30,509 nt of DNA from SCTD01 sp036675425 (GCA_036675425.1 JAKFFB010000176.1:1-30509); one strand, 5' to 3'; shown: positions 21,878-29,318, counted from the first letter of the stretch. Numbers and translations: made by a program. The notes: generated by a model from the sequence alone, not told the origin.

Positions 21878-23485
21878 GTGACAGACGGAACCCGCCTGAC
21901 CCTGCACACGCCCGGACTGCCCCTGGGCGCCGACGCCGCGCTGCGCTCGCTGCTGGGACGGAGCGGCTTCGCGCCGACCGACGGCGCGGGCGACGCGGTG
22001 CTGGTGCTCGCCCCCGACGGCGTCCCCTCGTCGCTCGAGGCGGAGCTGCTGGCGGTCGACGTCCCCGTGCTGCTCGTCGGTCCCCGACCCGGGCAGGTGC
22101 TCGCCGACGAGGCCGGCGTCGTCCCGGGCCGGCTGCTGCCCGTCCACGCGGTCCGGGTCCGTCCCGGCCGCGACGCCGGCGAGGTCACCGCCCGGCTCGG
22201 CGGTGACGAGCTGCTGCTGACCGACCGCTGGCCGTTGGTCGAGAAGGTCGCCGACGACGTCGAGGTGCTGCTCACCGCCAACAGCGCCTTCACCGACCAC
22301 GCTGTCGCGACCTGGCGTCCCGCGACCAGGATGGCGACGCTGACGATCGGCTCCACGACGGCGACCTACGACGACCCGGCCTTCGGACGCCTCGTCGTAC
22401 GCCTCCTGCGTCGGGTGCTGGGCCGGACCGACGGCGTCCCGGTGCGCGTCGGGATGCTCGGCTACGGCGCGATCGGCCACGAGCACGCCGTCGCGATCGG
22501 GCTCACCGAGGGGCTCGAGCTCGCAGCCGTCTGCGACCCCAACCCGCTCCGCGTCGACGCTGCCCGCGAGCTGTCGCCGGACGTGCGCGGGCACGCCGAC
22601 GGCGACGACCTGCTGGTCGACGACGGGGTCGACCTCGTCATCGTGTCGACGCCGCCGAACACGCACGCCGACTGGGTGCTCCGCGCGCTGCAGGCCGGCA
22701 AGTCGGTGGTCGTCGAGAAGCCGTTCTGCATCACGGTCGAGGAGGCCGACCGGCAGATCGCCGCGGCAGCCGACGCCGGGCTGACGCTCGCCGTCTACCA
22801 GAACCGGCGCTGGGACGCCGACTACCTCGCGGTCAAGCGCGCGGTGCGCGGCGGCCGGCTCGGCGAGGTCTTCCACGTCGAGACGTTCGTCGGCGGCTAC
22901 GACCACCCGTGCAACTTCTGGCACTCCGACGCCGACGTCAGCGGCGGCGCGATCTACGACTGGGGCAGCCACTACCTCGACTGGATCCTCGACCTGCTGC
23001 CGCAGCCCGTCGAGTGGGTGTCGGCGACCGCGCACAAGCGGGTCTGGCACGACGTCACCAACGCCGACCACACCCGGGTGCTGCTGCACTTCGCCGACGG
23101 CGTGGAGGCGGAGTTCACCCACAGCGACCTGGCCGCCGCGCGCAAGCCGAAGTTCTACCTGCTCGGCACGCAGGGGGCGCTCGTCGGCGACTGGCAGCAG
23201 GAGCGGATCGTCAGCCGCTCGCCGATCGGGCTGGTGAGCGAGGACCGGTTCGCCGTGTCGGACGCGCCGGCCGCGCTGACGCTCTTCGACGTCGACGGGT
23301 CCGCCACCGCGCTCGCCGCCGCTGCGCCGCCCGCGCAGCCGTTCCACCGCGAGCTCGCCGACGCGATCCTGTCCGGCCTGCCGATGTCGGTGACCCCCTC
23401 GGGCAGCCGCCGCAACATCGCGGTGATGCAGGCCGCGACGCTGTCGGCCGCCGACGACGGCCGGCCGGTCGCGCCGCCCGCGTGA
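21878..23485 (+). CDS. Gfo/Idh/MocA oxidoreductase with N-terminal ThuA-like domain
   Basis: The 535-aa product has two parts. Residues 1-182 resemble a ThuA-like (glutamine-amidotransferase-fold) domain, with the tail ATWRPATRMATLTIGSTTAT and YDDPAFGRLVVRLLRR; the active-site Cys of true amidotransferases is not visible. Residues 189-530 are a classical Gfo/Idh/MocA enzyme: a Rossmann motif GMLGYGAIG (192-200), DLVIVSTPPNTHADW, VVVEKPF (the conserved EKP lysine), YQNRRWDADY and a C-terminal domain with GGAIYDWGSHYLDW. It should oxidise or reduce a sugar, inositol or derivative with NAD(P). GTG 21878 fits the leaderless -10. The gene overlaps the second oxidoreductase by 4 nt. The domain fusion is longer than the usual 330-400-aa family size. 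Confidence 0.9.
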   Translation: MTDGTRLTLHTPGLPLGADAALRSLLGRSGFAPTDGAGDAVLVLAPDGVPSSLEAELLAVDVPVLLVGPRPGQVLADEAGVVPGRLLPVHAVRVRPGRDAGEVTARLGGDELLLTDRWPLVEKVADDVEVLLTANSAFTDHAVATWRPATRMATLTIGSTTATYDDPAFGRLVVRLLRRVLGRTDGVPVRVGMLGYGAIGHEHAVAIGLTEGLELAAVCDPNPLRVDAARELSPDVRGHADGDDLLVDDGVDLVIVSTPPNTHADWVLRALQAGKSVVVEKPFCITVEEADRQIAAAADAGLTLAVYQNRRWDADYLAVKRAVRGGRLGEVFHVETFVGGYDHPCNFWHSDADVSGGAIYDWGSHYLDWILDLLPQPVEWVSATAHKRVWHDVTNADHTRVLLHFADGVEAEFTHSDLAAARKPKFYLLGTQGALVGDWQQERIVSRSPIGLVSEDRFAVSDAPAALTLFDVDGSATALAAAAPPAQPFHRELADAILSGLPMSVTPSGSRRNIAVMQAATLSAADDGRPVAPPA

Positions 23486-24462
23486 GCGCTGAGCCCGTCC
23501 GCTGGGGGTTCCTCGGCGCCGGCATGATCGCCGGCCTGGCGCTGGGTCCGGCGGTGCACGCCGCGTCCGGCGCGGTGCTGCACGCCGCCGCCGCGCGCGA
23601 CGTCGAGCGGGCGCGCGCCCTCGGCCCGCAGGTGGCGTACGACGACTACGCCGCGGTGCTCGCCGACCCGGACGTGGAGGCGGTCTACATCAGCCTCACC
23701 AACGACCAGCACCTGCCGTGGACGCTCGCCGCTCTGCGGGCCGGCAAGGCGGTGCTGTGCGAGAAGCCGCTCGGGCTGACCGCGGCGGAGGTCGACGAGA
23801 TGGCCGACGCCGCAGGCGATCTGCTCGTCGTCGAGGCCAGCTGGTACCGCTGGCACCCGCGCGTCCGACTCGCCCAGCAGCGGCTCGCCGAGATCGGGAC
23901 GGTGCGGCACGTCGCCGCCGGCTTCCGCTTCGACGGCCGGCTCGACGGCAACTACCGGCTCGAGGTCGAGCGCGGGGGAGGGGCGCTCTACGACGTCGGC
24001 TGCTACGCCGTCTCGGCGTGCCTGTGGGCCGCGCAGCGCGGGCTGCCGGAGGACGTCGTCGCCCGCTCCGAGCTCGGCCCGACGGGAGTCGACCACGACA
24101 CCCGCGCGGTGCTGCGCTGGTCCGACGGCACCGAGGCGGAGGTGCACGCCGGCATGACCGGCGGCGACGGGCAGTGGCTGGTGATCACCGGCGACGACGG
24201 GGAGATCGAGCTGCGCGACCACCCGTACACCTCGTGGAAGGACGACTCGACCGAGCTGTGGGTGTCCGACGGCCGGGGGACCGAGCGCCTGCCTGTGCCG
24301 CCGACCGACGCCTACCGGGTGATGGTCGAGGAGGTCTCCTCGGTGCTGCGTGGCGGCCCCGGCTGGGTGCTCCCGCTGGCCGAGTCGCGGCAGACCGCAG
24401 CGGTGCTGGACGCCGCCCGGGCGAGCGCTGCGGAGGGCAGCCGCCCGGTCTCCCTATCCTGA
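23482..24462 (+). CDS. Gfo/Idh/MocA family oxidoreductase
   Basis: This 326-aa NAD(P)-dependent dehydrogenase has an N-terminal Rossmann motif (GFLGAGMIAG, 9-18), VEAVYISLTNDQHLPW, VLCEKPLG with the conserved lysine, and ASWYRWHPRV. The substrate-binding domain contains GGGALYDVGCYAVSACLW. That last segment is typical of dihydrodiol/1,5-anhydro-D-fructose reductase-like members, so a small sugar or diol is possible. GTG 23482 overlaps the ThuA-Gfo gene stop (GTGA). The pair probably acts on one pathway. Confidence 0.92.
   Translation: MSAEPVRWGFLGAGMIAGLALGPAVHAASGAVLHAAAARDVERARALGPQVAYDDYAAVLADPDVEAVYISLTNDQHLPWTLAALRAGKAVLCEKPLGLTAAEVDEMADAAGDLLVVEASWYRWHPRVRLAQQRLAEIGTVRHVAAGFRFDGRLDGNYRLEVERGGGALYDVGCYAVSACLWAAQRGLPEDVVARSELGPTGVDHDTRAVLRWSDGTEAEVHAGMTGGDGQWLVITGDDGEIELRDHPYTSWKDDSTELWVSDGRGTERLPVPPTDAYRVMVEEVSSVLRGGPGWVLPLAESRQTAAVLDAARASAAEGSRPVSLS
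24455..24460 (+). promoter_or_regulatory. -10 element for the Rv2175c-like/thiSE/crtYcd operon
   Basis: TATCCT ends 7 nt before GTG 24468 and overlaps the last codons of the upstream oxidoreductase. It supports a leaderless transcript beginning at GTG 24468. Confidence 0.5.
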
Positions 24463-24467
24463 CCGGC

Positions 24468-24791
24468 GTGGAGATGCTGACGATGACCGAGGTGGCCGAG
24501 CGGATGGGCATCGGCCCGACCGGTGTGCGTGACCTGGTCAAGGCCGGTCACCTGCTGAGCGTGCAGACCGACGAGGGGGTGCGCGTCCCCGCCGAGCAGC
24601 TCGACGGCGCGGTCATCGTCAAGCACCTGATCCCGGTGCTGACGCTGCTGCGCGACGCGGGCTACTCCTCCGAGGAGGCCCTGCGCTGGCTCACGACCCC
24701 GGACGACACCATCCCGGGGACGCCGCTGCAGGCCCTGCACGAGAACCGCGCGACCGAGATCAAGCGGCGCGCCCAGGCCCTCGGCTTCTGA
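24468..24791 (+). CDS. Rv2175c-like winged-helix DNA-binding protein
   Basis: The 107-aa product aligns by eye with the core and C-terminus of mycobacterial Rv2175c. A helix-turn-helix (LTMTEVAERMGIGPTGVRDL, about 4-23) is followed by KAGHLLSVQTDEGVRVP, LIPVLTLLRDAGYSSEEALRWLTTPDD and the ending LHENRATEIKRRAQALGF. In M. tuberculosis Rv2175c binds DNA and is phosphorylated by PknL on an N-terminal Thr. That N-terminal extension is absent here. GTG 24468 fits a leaderless start; ATG 24483, with GGAG 9 nt upstream, is an alternative. It leads a coupled operon with thiS, thiE, crtYc and crtYd. A PknL-like kinase is encoded at 2789-4678. Confidence 0.88.
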   Translation: MEMLTMTEVAERMGIGPTGVRDLVKAGHLLSVQTDEGVRVPAEQLDGAVIVKHLIPVLTLLRDAGYSSEEALRWLTTPDDTIPGTPLQALHENRATEIKRRAQALGF

Positions 24792-24991
24792 TGCGGCTGA
24801 CGGTCAACGGGCGCGACAGCGAGGTGCCGGACGGCACGTCGCTGCCGGAGCTCGTCGAGTCGCTCGGCCTGCGCGTCGGATCGGTCGTGGTGGAGCACAA
24901 CGGCACCGCCCTGCTGCGCTCCGAGCTCGCCGGCGTGCAGCTCGCCGACGGCGACCGGCTCGAGCTGGTGCGCGCGGTGGCCGGTGGCTGA
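24791..24991 (+). CDS. thiS: sulfur carrier protein ThiS
   Basis: This 66-aa beta-grasp (ubiquitin-like) protein ends in the required Gly-Gly, whose terminal carboxylate is turned into a thiocarboxylate that donates sulfur to ThiG. The start MRLTVNGRDSEVPDGTSLPEL and the VVVEHNGTALLRSE and LADGDRLELVRAVAGG segments are typical. ATG 24791 overlaps the previous stop by 1 nt (TGATG), and thiE begins 8 nt before its stop. The gene is separated by about 17 kb from thiG-thiH, whose products it serves. Confidence 0.95.
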   Translation: MRLTVNGRDSEVPDGTSLPELVESLGLRVGSVVVEHNGTALLRSELAGVQLADGDRLELVRAVAGG

Positions 24992-25631
24992 CCCGGCGCT
25001 CGGCGGCTCCCGGCGGGCCCGGCTTGCCGACGCCCGGCTCTACCTGTGCACGCCCTCGAGGCCGGACCTGCCCGAGTTCCTCGACGCGGTGCTGTCGGGC
25101 GGCGTGGACGTCGTCCAGCTGCGCGAGAAGGGACTCGAGGCGCGGCAGGAGATCGCCCTCTGCGAGGTCGTCGCCGAGGCCGCCCGCCGGCACGGCGCGC
25201 TGTGGTCGGTGAACGACCGAGCCGATGTCGCCTCCGTCGCCGGACCCGATGTCCTGCACCTCGGCCAGGACGACCTGCCCGTCGCTGCCGCCCGCCGGAT
25301 CCTCGGCCCCGACGTGCTCGTCGGCCGCTCCTGCCACGACGAGCAGCAGGTCGCCGCCGCGTCGCTGCAGACCGGCGTCGACTACTTCTGCGTCGGCCCC
25401 ACCTGGCCCACGCCGACCAAGCCCGGCCGGCCGGCGCCGGGCCTGCCGCTCACCCGATTCGCCGCCGGTCTCGGGACCGACCGGCCGTGGTTCGCGATCG
25501 GCGGGATCGACGAGACCAACCTCGACCAGGTGCTCGACGCCGGAGCGCGCCGGGTCGTCGTGGTCCGCGCGCTGACCGAGGCGTCGGACCCCTTCGCCGC
25601 GGCGAGGCGGCTCAGGGCCCGGCTGGTGTGA
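24984..25631 (+). CDS. thiE: thiamine phosphate synthase
   Basis: The 215-aa TIM-barrel enzyme couples hydroxymethylpyrimidine diphosphate with thiazole phosphate. Family motifs are GVDVVQLREKG, SVNDRADVA, VLHLGQDDLPV, LVGRSCHDEQQV, YFCVGPTWPTPTKPGRP and FAIGGID. GTG 24984 lies within the last codons of thiS, in another frame, and crtYc starts 4 nt before its stop. The run of overlaps suggests cotranscription of thiamine and carotenoid genes. No riboswitch is visible before this operon, in contrast to thiG-thiH. Confidence 0.95.
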   Translation: MADPALGGSRRARLADARLYLCTPSRPDLPEFLDAVLSGGVDVVQLREKGLEARQEIALCEVVAEAARRHGALWSVNDRADVASVAGPDVLHLGQDDLPVAAARRILGPDVLVGRSCHDEQQVAAASLQTGVDYFCVGPTWPTPTKPGRPAPGLPLTRFAAGLGTDRPWFAIGGIDETNLDQVLDAGARRVVVVRALTEASDPFAAARRLRARLV

Positions 25632-25954
25632 AGCAGTACTCGTACCTGCTCGTCCTGCTCGCCTGCCTGGTCGGCACCGCCCCGCTGGAGCTCTTCCTCG
25701 GCACTCGCGTCTACGCCCGATCCCGGCGGCTCGCGCTCACCCTGCTCCCGGTGGTGGTCGTCTTCGTCACGTGGGACCTGCTGGCGATCCGCGCGGGGCA
25801 CTGGGACTACGACCCCGCGCAGACCACGGGGATCTCGATCGGGAGCCTGCCGCTGGAGGAGCTGCTGTTCTTCCTCGTCATCCCGATCTGCGCGGTGCTC
25901 ACGCTCGAGGCGGTGCGCGCGGTGAAGGGCTGGCGGGTCGGGGACGAGCCGTGA
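25628..25954 (+). CDS. crtYc: lycopene cyclase domain protein, CrtYc-type subunit
   Basis: This 108-aa membrane protein has three hydrophobic helices and the PLEELLFFLVIP signature of the heterodimeric lycopene cyclase domain, together with HWDYDP upstream of it. CrtYc and CrtYd together cyclise lycopene, to beta- or epsilon-rings depending on the species. GTG 25628 overlaps the thiE stop by 4 nt and crtYd overlaps its own stop by 4 nt. Phytoene synthase is encoded nearby on the other strand; crtE and crtI are not in the window. Confidence 0.92.
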   Translation: MKQYSYLLVLLACLVGTAPLELFLGTRVYARSRRLALTLLPVVVVFVTWDLLAIRAGHWDYDPAQTTGISIGSLPLEELLFFLVIPICAVLTLEAVRAVKGWRVGDEP

Positions 25955-26310
25955 CCTACACGACGGCTGCGCTGCTCGGCGTCGCGGTCACCGTGCTGCT
26001 CGACCTCGTGGTGCTGCGCACCAGACTGCTGCTCCGCAAGGCGTTCTGGGTGTCGTACGCGATCGTCGTCTTCTTCCAGCTCGTCACCAACGGCGTGCTG
26101 ACGGGGCGCGGGATCGTCTTCTACGACGGGAACGTGATCACCGGGAGCAGCTCGTCCGCAGGGGAGACCCCCGCGCTGCTCGGCGACGGGCGGATCGTCT
26201 TCGCGCCGCTGGAGGACCTGCTCTTCGGGTTCGCGCTGGTGGTGCAGACGCTGGCCTGGTGGGTGTGGTGGGGGCGCCGGCTCTCGCGGCAGGTCAGTCG
26301 CTGGGGATGA
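25951..26310 (+). CDS. crtYd: lycopene cyclase domain protein, CrtYd-type subunit
   Basis: The 119-aa partner of CrtYc has about three membrane helices and the parallel motif APLEDLLFGFALV. A loop FYDGNVITG and a GDGRI segment precede it, as in CrtYd proteins. It should form the heterodimeric cyclase with the preceding gene. GTG 25951 overlaps the crtYc stop. Its 3' end overlaps by 17 nt the 3' end of a convergent small gene (26294-26527). No terminator hairpin separates the two. Confidence 0.92.
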   Translation: MTYTTAALLGVAVTVLLDLVVLRTRLLLRKAFWVSYAIVVFFQLVTNGVLTGRGIVFYDGNVITGSSSSAGETPALLGDGRIVFAPLEDLLFGFALVVQTLAWWVWWGRRLSRQVSRWG

Positions 26311-26527
26311 AGCTCGCGCCGGTGATGACCGCGATGGCGATCACGAAGAACGCCAGCACGGCCAGCGTGATGAGCATCGGCGTGCGGTTGCCGCTCACCG
26401 GCCCCATGTTCGGCGCCTTGTGCGCGTCGGGGGACGTGCCCGACATAGAGCCGGAGTCCGGGGTGTCACCGGGACCGGCGGTGCCGGGAGTCGTCGCGGG
26501 GTCAGGGTCCTGGTTGGGGGAGGTCAC
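26294..26527 (-). CDS. small single-pass membrane protein of unknown function
   Basis: The 77-aa product has a disordered N-terminal half rich in Pro, Gly, Asp, Ser and Thr. One transmembrane helix follows (about 50-70, TPMLITLAVLAFFVIAIAVIT), then a short tail GASFIPSD. Such small proteins are common and unannotated in actinobacteria. GTG 26527 is preceded by GAGGGGG about 11 nt upstream. It lies 36 nt after the BNR-repeat gene on the same strand. The domain order (disordered, then helix) and the ribosome site argue that it is real although short. Confidence 0.6.
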   Translation of the reverse strand: MTSPNQDPDPATTPGTAGPGDTPDSGSMSGTSPDAHKAPNMGPVSGNRTPMLITLAVLAFFVIAIAVITGASFIPSD

Positions 26528-26563
26528 CCCCGACTCGTCCCCCTCGCGGCGGCGCCCGAACCC

Positions 26564-28174
26564 CTACGCCGTCCGGCGGCGCCGGACCGCGAGGCCCAGG
26601 CCGAGGAGCACCAGCGCGCCGGACCAGGGGAGCAGCGCGGTCGCGCCGGTGGCGGGCAGCTGCCCACCCGCCGGCTGCGGCGTCGAGCCGGGTGCGACCG
26701 CGGCGGCGGGCCGGCCCGTCGTGGCGGTCGGGGTGCGGCCGGGCGCGGACTTCGGCGCCAGCATCGACGGCCCGCCGGACTGCCGGACGAAGCCCGGCAG
26801 CGACACGGCGGCGGGGACGCGGGTGTCGGCGTAGCCGACGTAGGCGAAGCCCTTGCTGTCGATGTCGAGCGAGATGTAGTCGCCCAGGCGGCGGTCTGTC
26901 AGCGTGCCCTGGCAGGTCGTGCCGCTCTGGCAGATCGTGCCGCGGTGGACCGGCTCGACGGTGGCGAGGTCCTGGGTGAACGACGGCGCCTTGCCGCCCG
27001 CGCAGCCCAGACCCGTGGTGGTGGCGCCGACCGCGATGTGCCAGCCGTGGTCGCCGGGCGTCTCGGCGTCGTTGTCGGGCAGCTGGGTGTCCGCCTGCAG
27101 CCAGGCGATGGCCGCCCGGCCCTCGTCGCCCACGGCGATCCACGGCCAGATGGCCGTGCCGGTGCCGTCGTCGACGCGCACCGGCTTGGAGAACGTCCGC
27201 GCACCGTCCTTCGACGACGCGAACCAGATGCCCGGCTCCCGGTCGCCCTCGCGCAGCTCGTCCCAGGTGATGTAGACGTTGCCCTTGGGGTCGAGGTCGA
27301 TCGCGGCGAAGGAGCTCACCAGCTGGACGCCCTCCGCGACCACGCCGACCTCACCGGTCAGGTCGCCGTCGCGGGCGTTGCGGAACGCCTTGACGCCCAG
27401 GACGTTGCCCGCGTAGTTGGCCTCGTAGAGCGTGCCGGTGCGCTTGTCGACGCGGAGGTCGCCGAGGCCGCCCGGGTCGGCGATGCCCCGGGTGAACGTC
27501 TTGCCGCCGTCGGTGCTCTTGGAGATGTAGTGCCCGAGGTTGTTGCCGGGCGGCGTGCCGCTGCCGCCGCCGAAGGCGTTGGCGACGAAGTAGAGCTCGT
27601 CCTCGCGGTCCGCCTCCATCCACTGCCGGTCGGTGAGGACGGCGCCGGCGACGTTCTGCAGCGTCCAGGTCGACCCCTTGTCGCTGCTCTTGCTGACGGC
27701 GATGTTGGCCAGGTTGATCTCGGAGAAGAACTGGTTGCCGGCTGCGTCGAAGGCGAACTCGGGGTCGGAGAAGCCGGAGTTCGCGACGCCCTGGGGCGGC
27801 AGGATGCGCTCGACGAACTCCCAGGACTTCCCGTCGTCGTCGCTGGTCCAGATGTAGGTCTGCCCCTGGTAGTTCTCGACGAAGGCACCGCTGCCGGGGT
27901 TGGCCGCCTGCGGGGTGTAGAAGTGCGTGCTCCCGGCGTGCGAGGAGTACATCAGCCGGCCGCTCGGGTCGGTGAAGACCAGCGGCTCGCCGCCGGCCCG
28001 GGCCGTGTCGACGTAGGTCGGCTCGGCGAACTCCAGCTGCGCCGGCGCCGGGCAGGACCCCGCGGCTGCGGCCGGGGGCGCGGCGGAGGCCGTGGTGGTG
28101 CTCACGAGCGCGGGGACGGCGAGCGCGACGCCGGTGCAGAGGGCGACGGCGGCAGCGGTGGGACGACGGGACAC
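26564..28174 (-). CDS. secreted BNR/sialidase-repeat protein with LPxTG cell-wall anchor
   Basis: The 536-aa product has a signal peptide (1 to about 32) and a beta-propeller-like body with several Asp-box (BNR) repeats: SDDDGKSWEF, SSDKGSTWTL, STDGGKTFTR and SKDGARTFSK. A low-complexity Pro/Ala/Thr stalk leads to a C-terminal sorting signal LPATG (from about 506) with a hydrophobic helix and the tail RRRRTA. It should be displayed on the cell wall by a sortase. Asp-box propellers include sialidases but also many non-enzymes. The Arg triad and catalytic Tyr of true sialidases cannot be confirmed by eye, so enzymatic function is not claimed. GTG 28174 has GGAGG 4 nt upstream. It follows crtB by 53 nt on the same strand. 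Confidence 0.88.
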   Translation of the reverse strand: MSRRPTAAAVALCTGVALAVPALVSTTTASAAPPAAAAGSCPAPAQLEFAEPTYVDTARAGGEPLVFTDPSGRLMYSSHAGSTHFYTPQAANPGSGAFVENYQGQTYIWTSDDDGKSWEFVERILPPQGVANSGFSDPEFAFDAAGNQFFSEINLANIAVSKSSDKGSTWTLQNVAGAVLTDRQWMEADREDELYFVANAFGGGSGTPPGNNLGHYISKSTDGGKTFTRGIADPGGLGDLRVDKRTGTLYEANYAGNVLGVKAFRNARDGDLTGEVGVVAEGVQLVSSFAAIDLDPKGNVYITWDELREGDREPGIWFASSKDGARTFSKPVRVDDGTGTAIWPWIAVGDEGRAAIAWLQADTQLPDNDAETPGDHGWHIAVGATTTGLGCAGGKAPSFTQDLATVEPVHRGTICQSGTTCQGTLTDRRLGDYISLDIDSKGFAYVGYADTRVPAAVSLPGFVRQSGGPSMLAPKSAPGRTPTATTGRPAAAVAPGSTPQPAGGQLPATGATALLPWSGALVLLGLGLAVRRRRTA

Positions 28175-28227
28175 GTGACCTCCAGGAGCGGTTCCGTACT
28201 CCTTCGCCGCGTGCCCGAGATGTCCTG

Positions 28228-29142
28228 CTAGCGGCGTGCGGCCCATGCGCGGACCAGCCCGGGGACGGCGACCGCCGCCCGTCGGGCCGGTCCGACCGCG
28301 ACCCGCTGCCCGAGGACCGCGTAGTCGGCCCGCTCCACCTCGTCGAGGATCCCGCCGTAGAGGCGCAGCGCCGTCTCGATGCACGGGCGGCTGGTCGGGT
28401 GCAGCAGCCGCACGCCGAGCGCCGCTGAGCGGTAGAGCTCGCGCGTGCGGGCGACCTCGAAGGCGAGCAGCCGGCGCACAGACCCGTCGACGACCCCGTG
28501 CGCGAGGTGCTCGCGGGTGACGCCGAAGACCGCGAGGTCCTCCATCGGCAGGTAGACCCGGCCGCGCTGCAGGTCCTCCCCGACGTCGCGGATGAAGTTG
28601 CTCAGCTGGAAGGCCACGCCCAGGTCGGCGGCGTACGGCTCCGCGACCGATCGGGGCACGACCGGCTCCAGGAGCGGGAGCATCTGCAGGCCGATCACCG
28701 CCGCGGACCCGTGGACGTACTCCAGGAGGTCGTCGTAGGTGGCGTACTCCGTGACCGTCAGGTCCATCCGCATGCTGCGCAGGAACGCCTCGACGTGCTC
28801 CAGCGGGATGTCCCAGCGGCGCACCGCGTCCACGAACGCCCGGCTGATCGGGTGGTCGCTGCCGCCGTTGGCGACGTCCTTGACGACCTGCTCTCCCCAG
28901 CCGATCAACCAGTCGGCCTTCTCCGCGTCGGTGAGCGTGCTGGCGAGGTCGTCCACGATCTCGTCGGCGTAGCGCGCGAACCCGTAGAGCGCGTGGACGT
29001 AGGGCCGCTTCCAGGCCGGCAGCAGCAGGGTCGCCAGGTAGTAGGTCTTGCCGTGCGTGGCGTTGAGCCGGCGGCAGGCCTCGTAGGACGCGCGCAGCTC
29101 GGGGTCGCGGATCCCCGCCGCGTCCAGCTCCCGAGCGCTCAC
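28228..29142 (-). CDS. crtB: phytoene/squalene synthase family protein (CrtB)
   Basis: The 304-aa enzyme should join two geranylgeranyl diphosphates head to head to phytoene, the first committed carotenoid step. The two Asp-rich motifs are present: YADEIVDD (58-65) and NFIRDVGEDLQRGRVYLP. The N-terminal CRRLNATHGKTYYLATLLLP and the GSAAVIGLQMLP segment fit as well. GTG 29142 has GGGAG 9 nt upstream and gives the usual family length; the longer frame beginning at 29244 is less likely. The crtYc-crtYd genes lie 2 kb away on the opposite strand. Squalene synthase is a less likely alternative given the cyclase genes. Confidence 0.93.
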   Translation of the reverse strand: MSARELDAAGIRDPELRASYEACRRLNATHGKTYYLATLLLPAWKRPYVHALYGFARYADEIVDDLASTLTDAEKADWLIGWGEQVVKDVANGGSDHPISRAFVDAVRRWDIPLEHVEAFLRSMRMDLTVTEYATYDDLLEYVHGSAAVIGLQMLPLLEPVVPRSVAEPYAADLGVAFQLSNFIRDVGEDLQRGRVYLPMEDLAVFGVTREHLAHGVVDGSVRRLLAFEVARTRELYRSAALGVRLLHPTSRPCIETALRLYGGILDEVERADYAVLGQRVAVGPARRAAVAVPGLVRAWAARR

Positions 29143-29238
29143 GGCGCCAGTCTCCCAGGAGGGCGGCGGGCCCGCCCGGTGGCGCCTCTGCACACGACTC
29201 GGCTCGCCCCGGGTACCCGGGAGGCTGACCGGGCTTGG

Positions 29239-29318
29239 ACACACGACGTGATCGCGGCGCGCGACCCGTGACGCTCCGCGGCGGACCTAGAGGGCCCGTG
29301 CGCGATCAGGTTGTGTGT
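29239..29318. repeat. imperfect inverted repeat, upstream copy
   Basis: Arms 29239-29256 (ACACACGACGTGATCGCG) and 29301-29318 pair at 16 of 18 positions around a 44-nt spacer. The same arm sequence recurs in the inverted repeat at 30340-30424 on the other side of the AbiEi/DUF559 gene. Confidence 0.65.

Noticed and set aside
26564..28174. Calling the BNR-repeat protein an exo-sialidase
   Set aside because: Asp-box repeats alone do not show activity, and the catalytic Arg triad, Tyr and Asp could not be identified with certainty.
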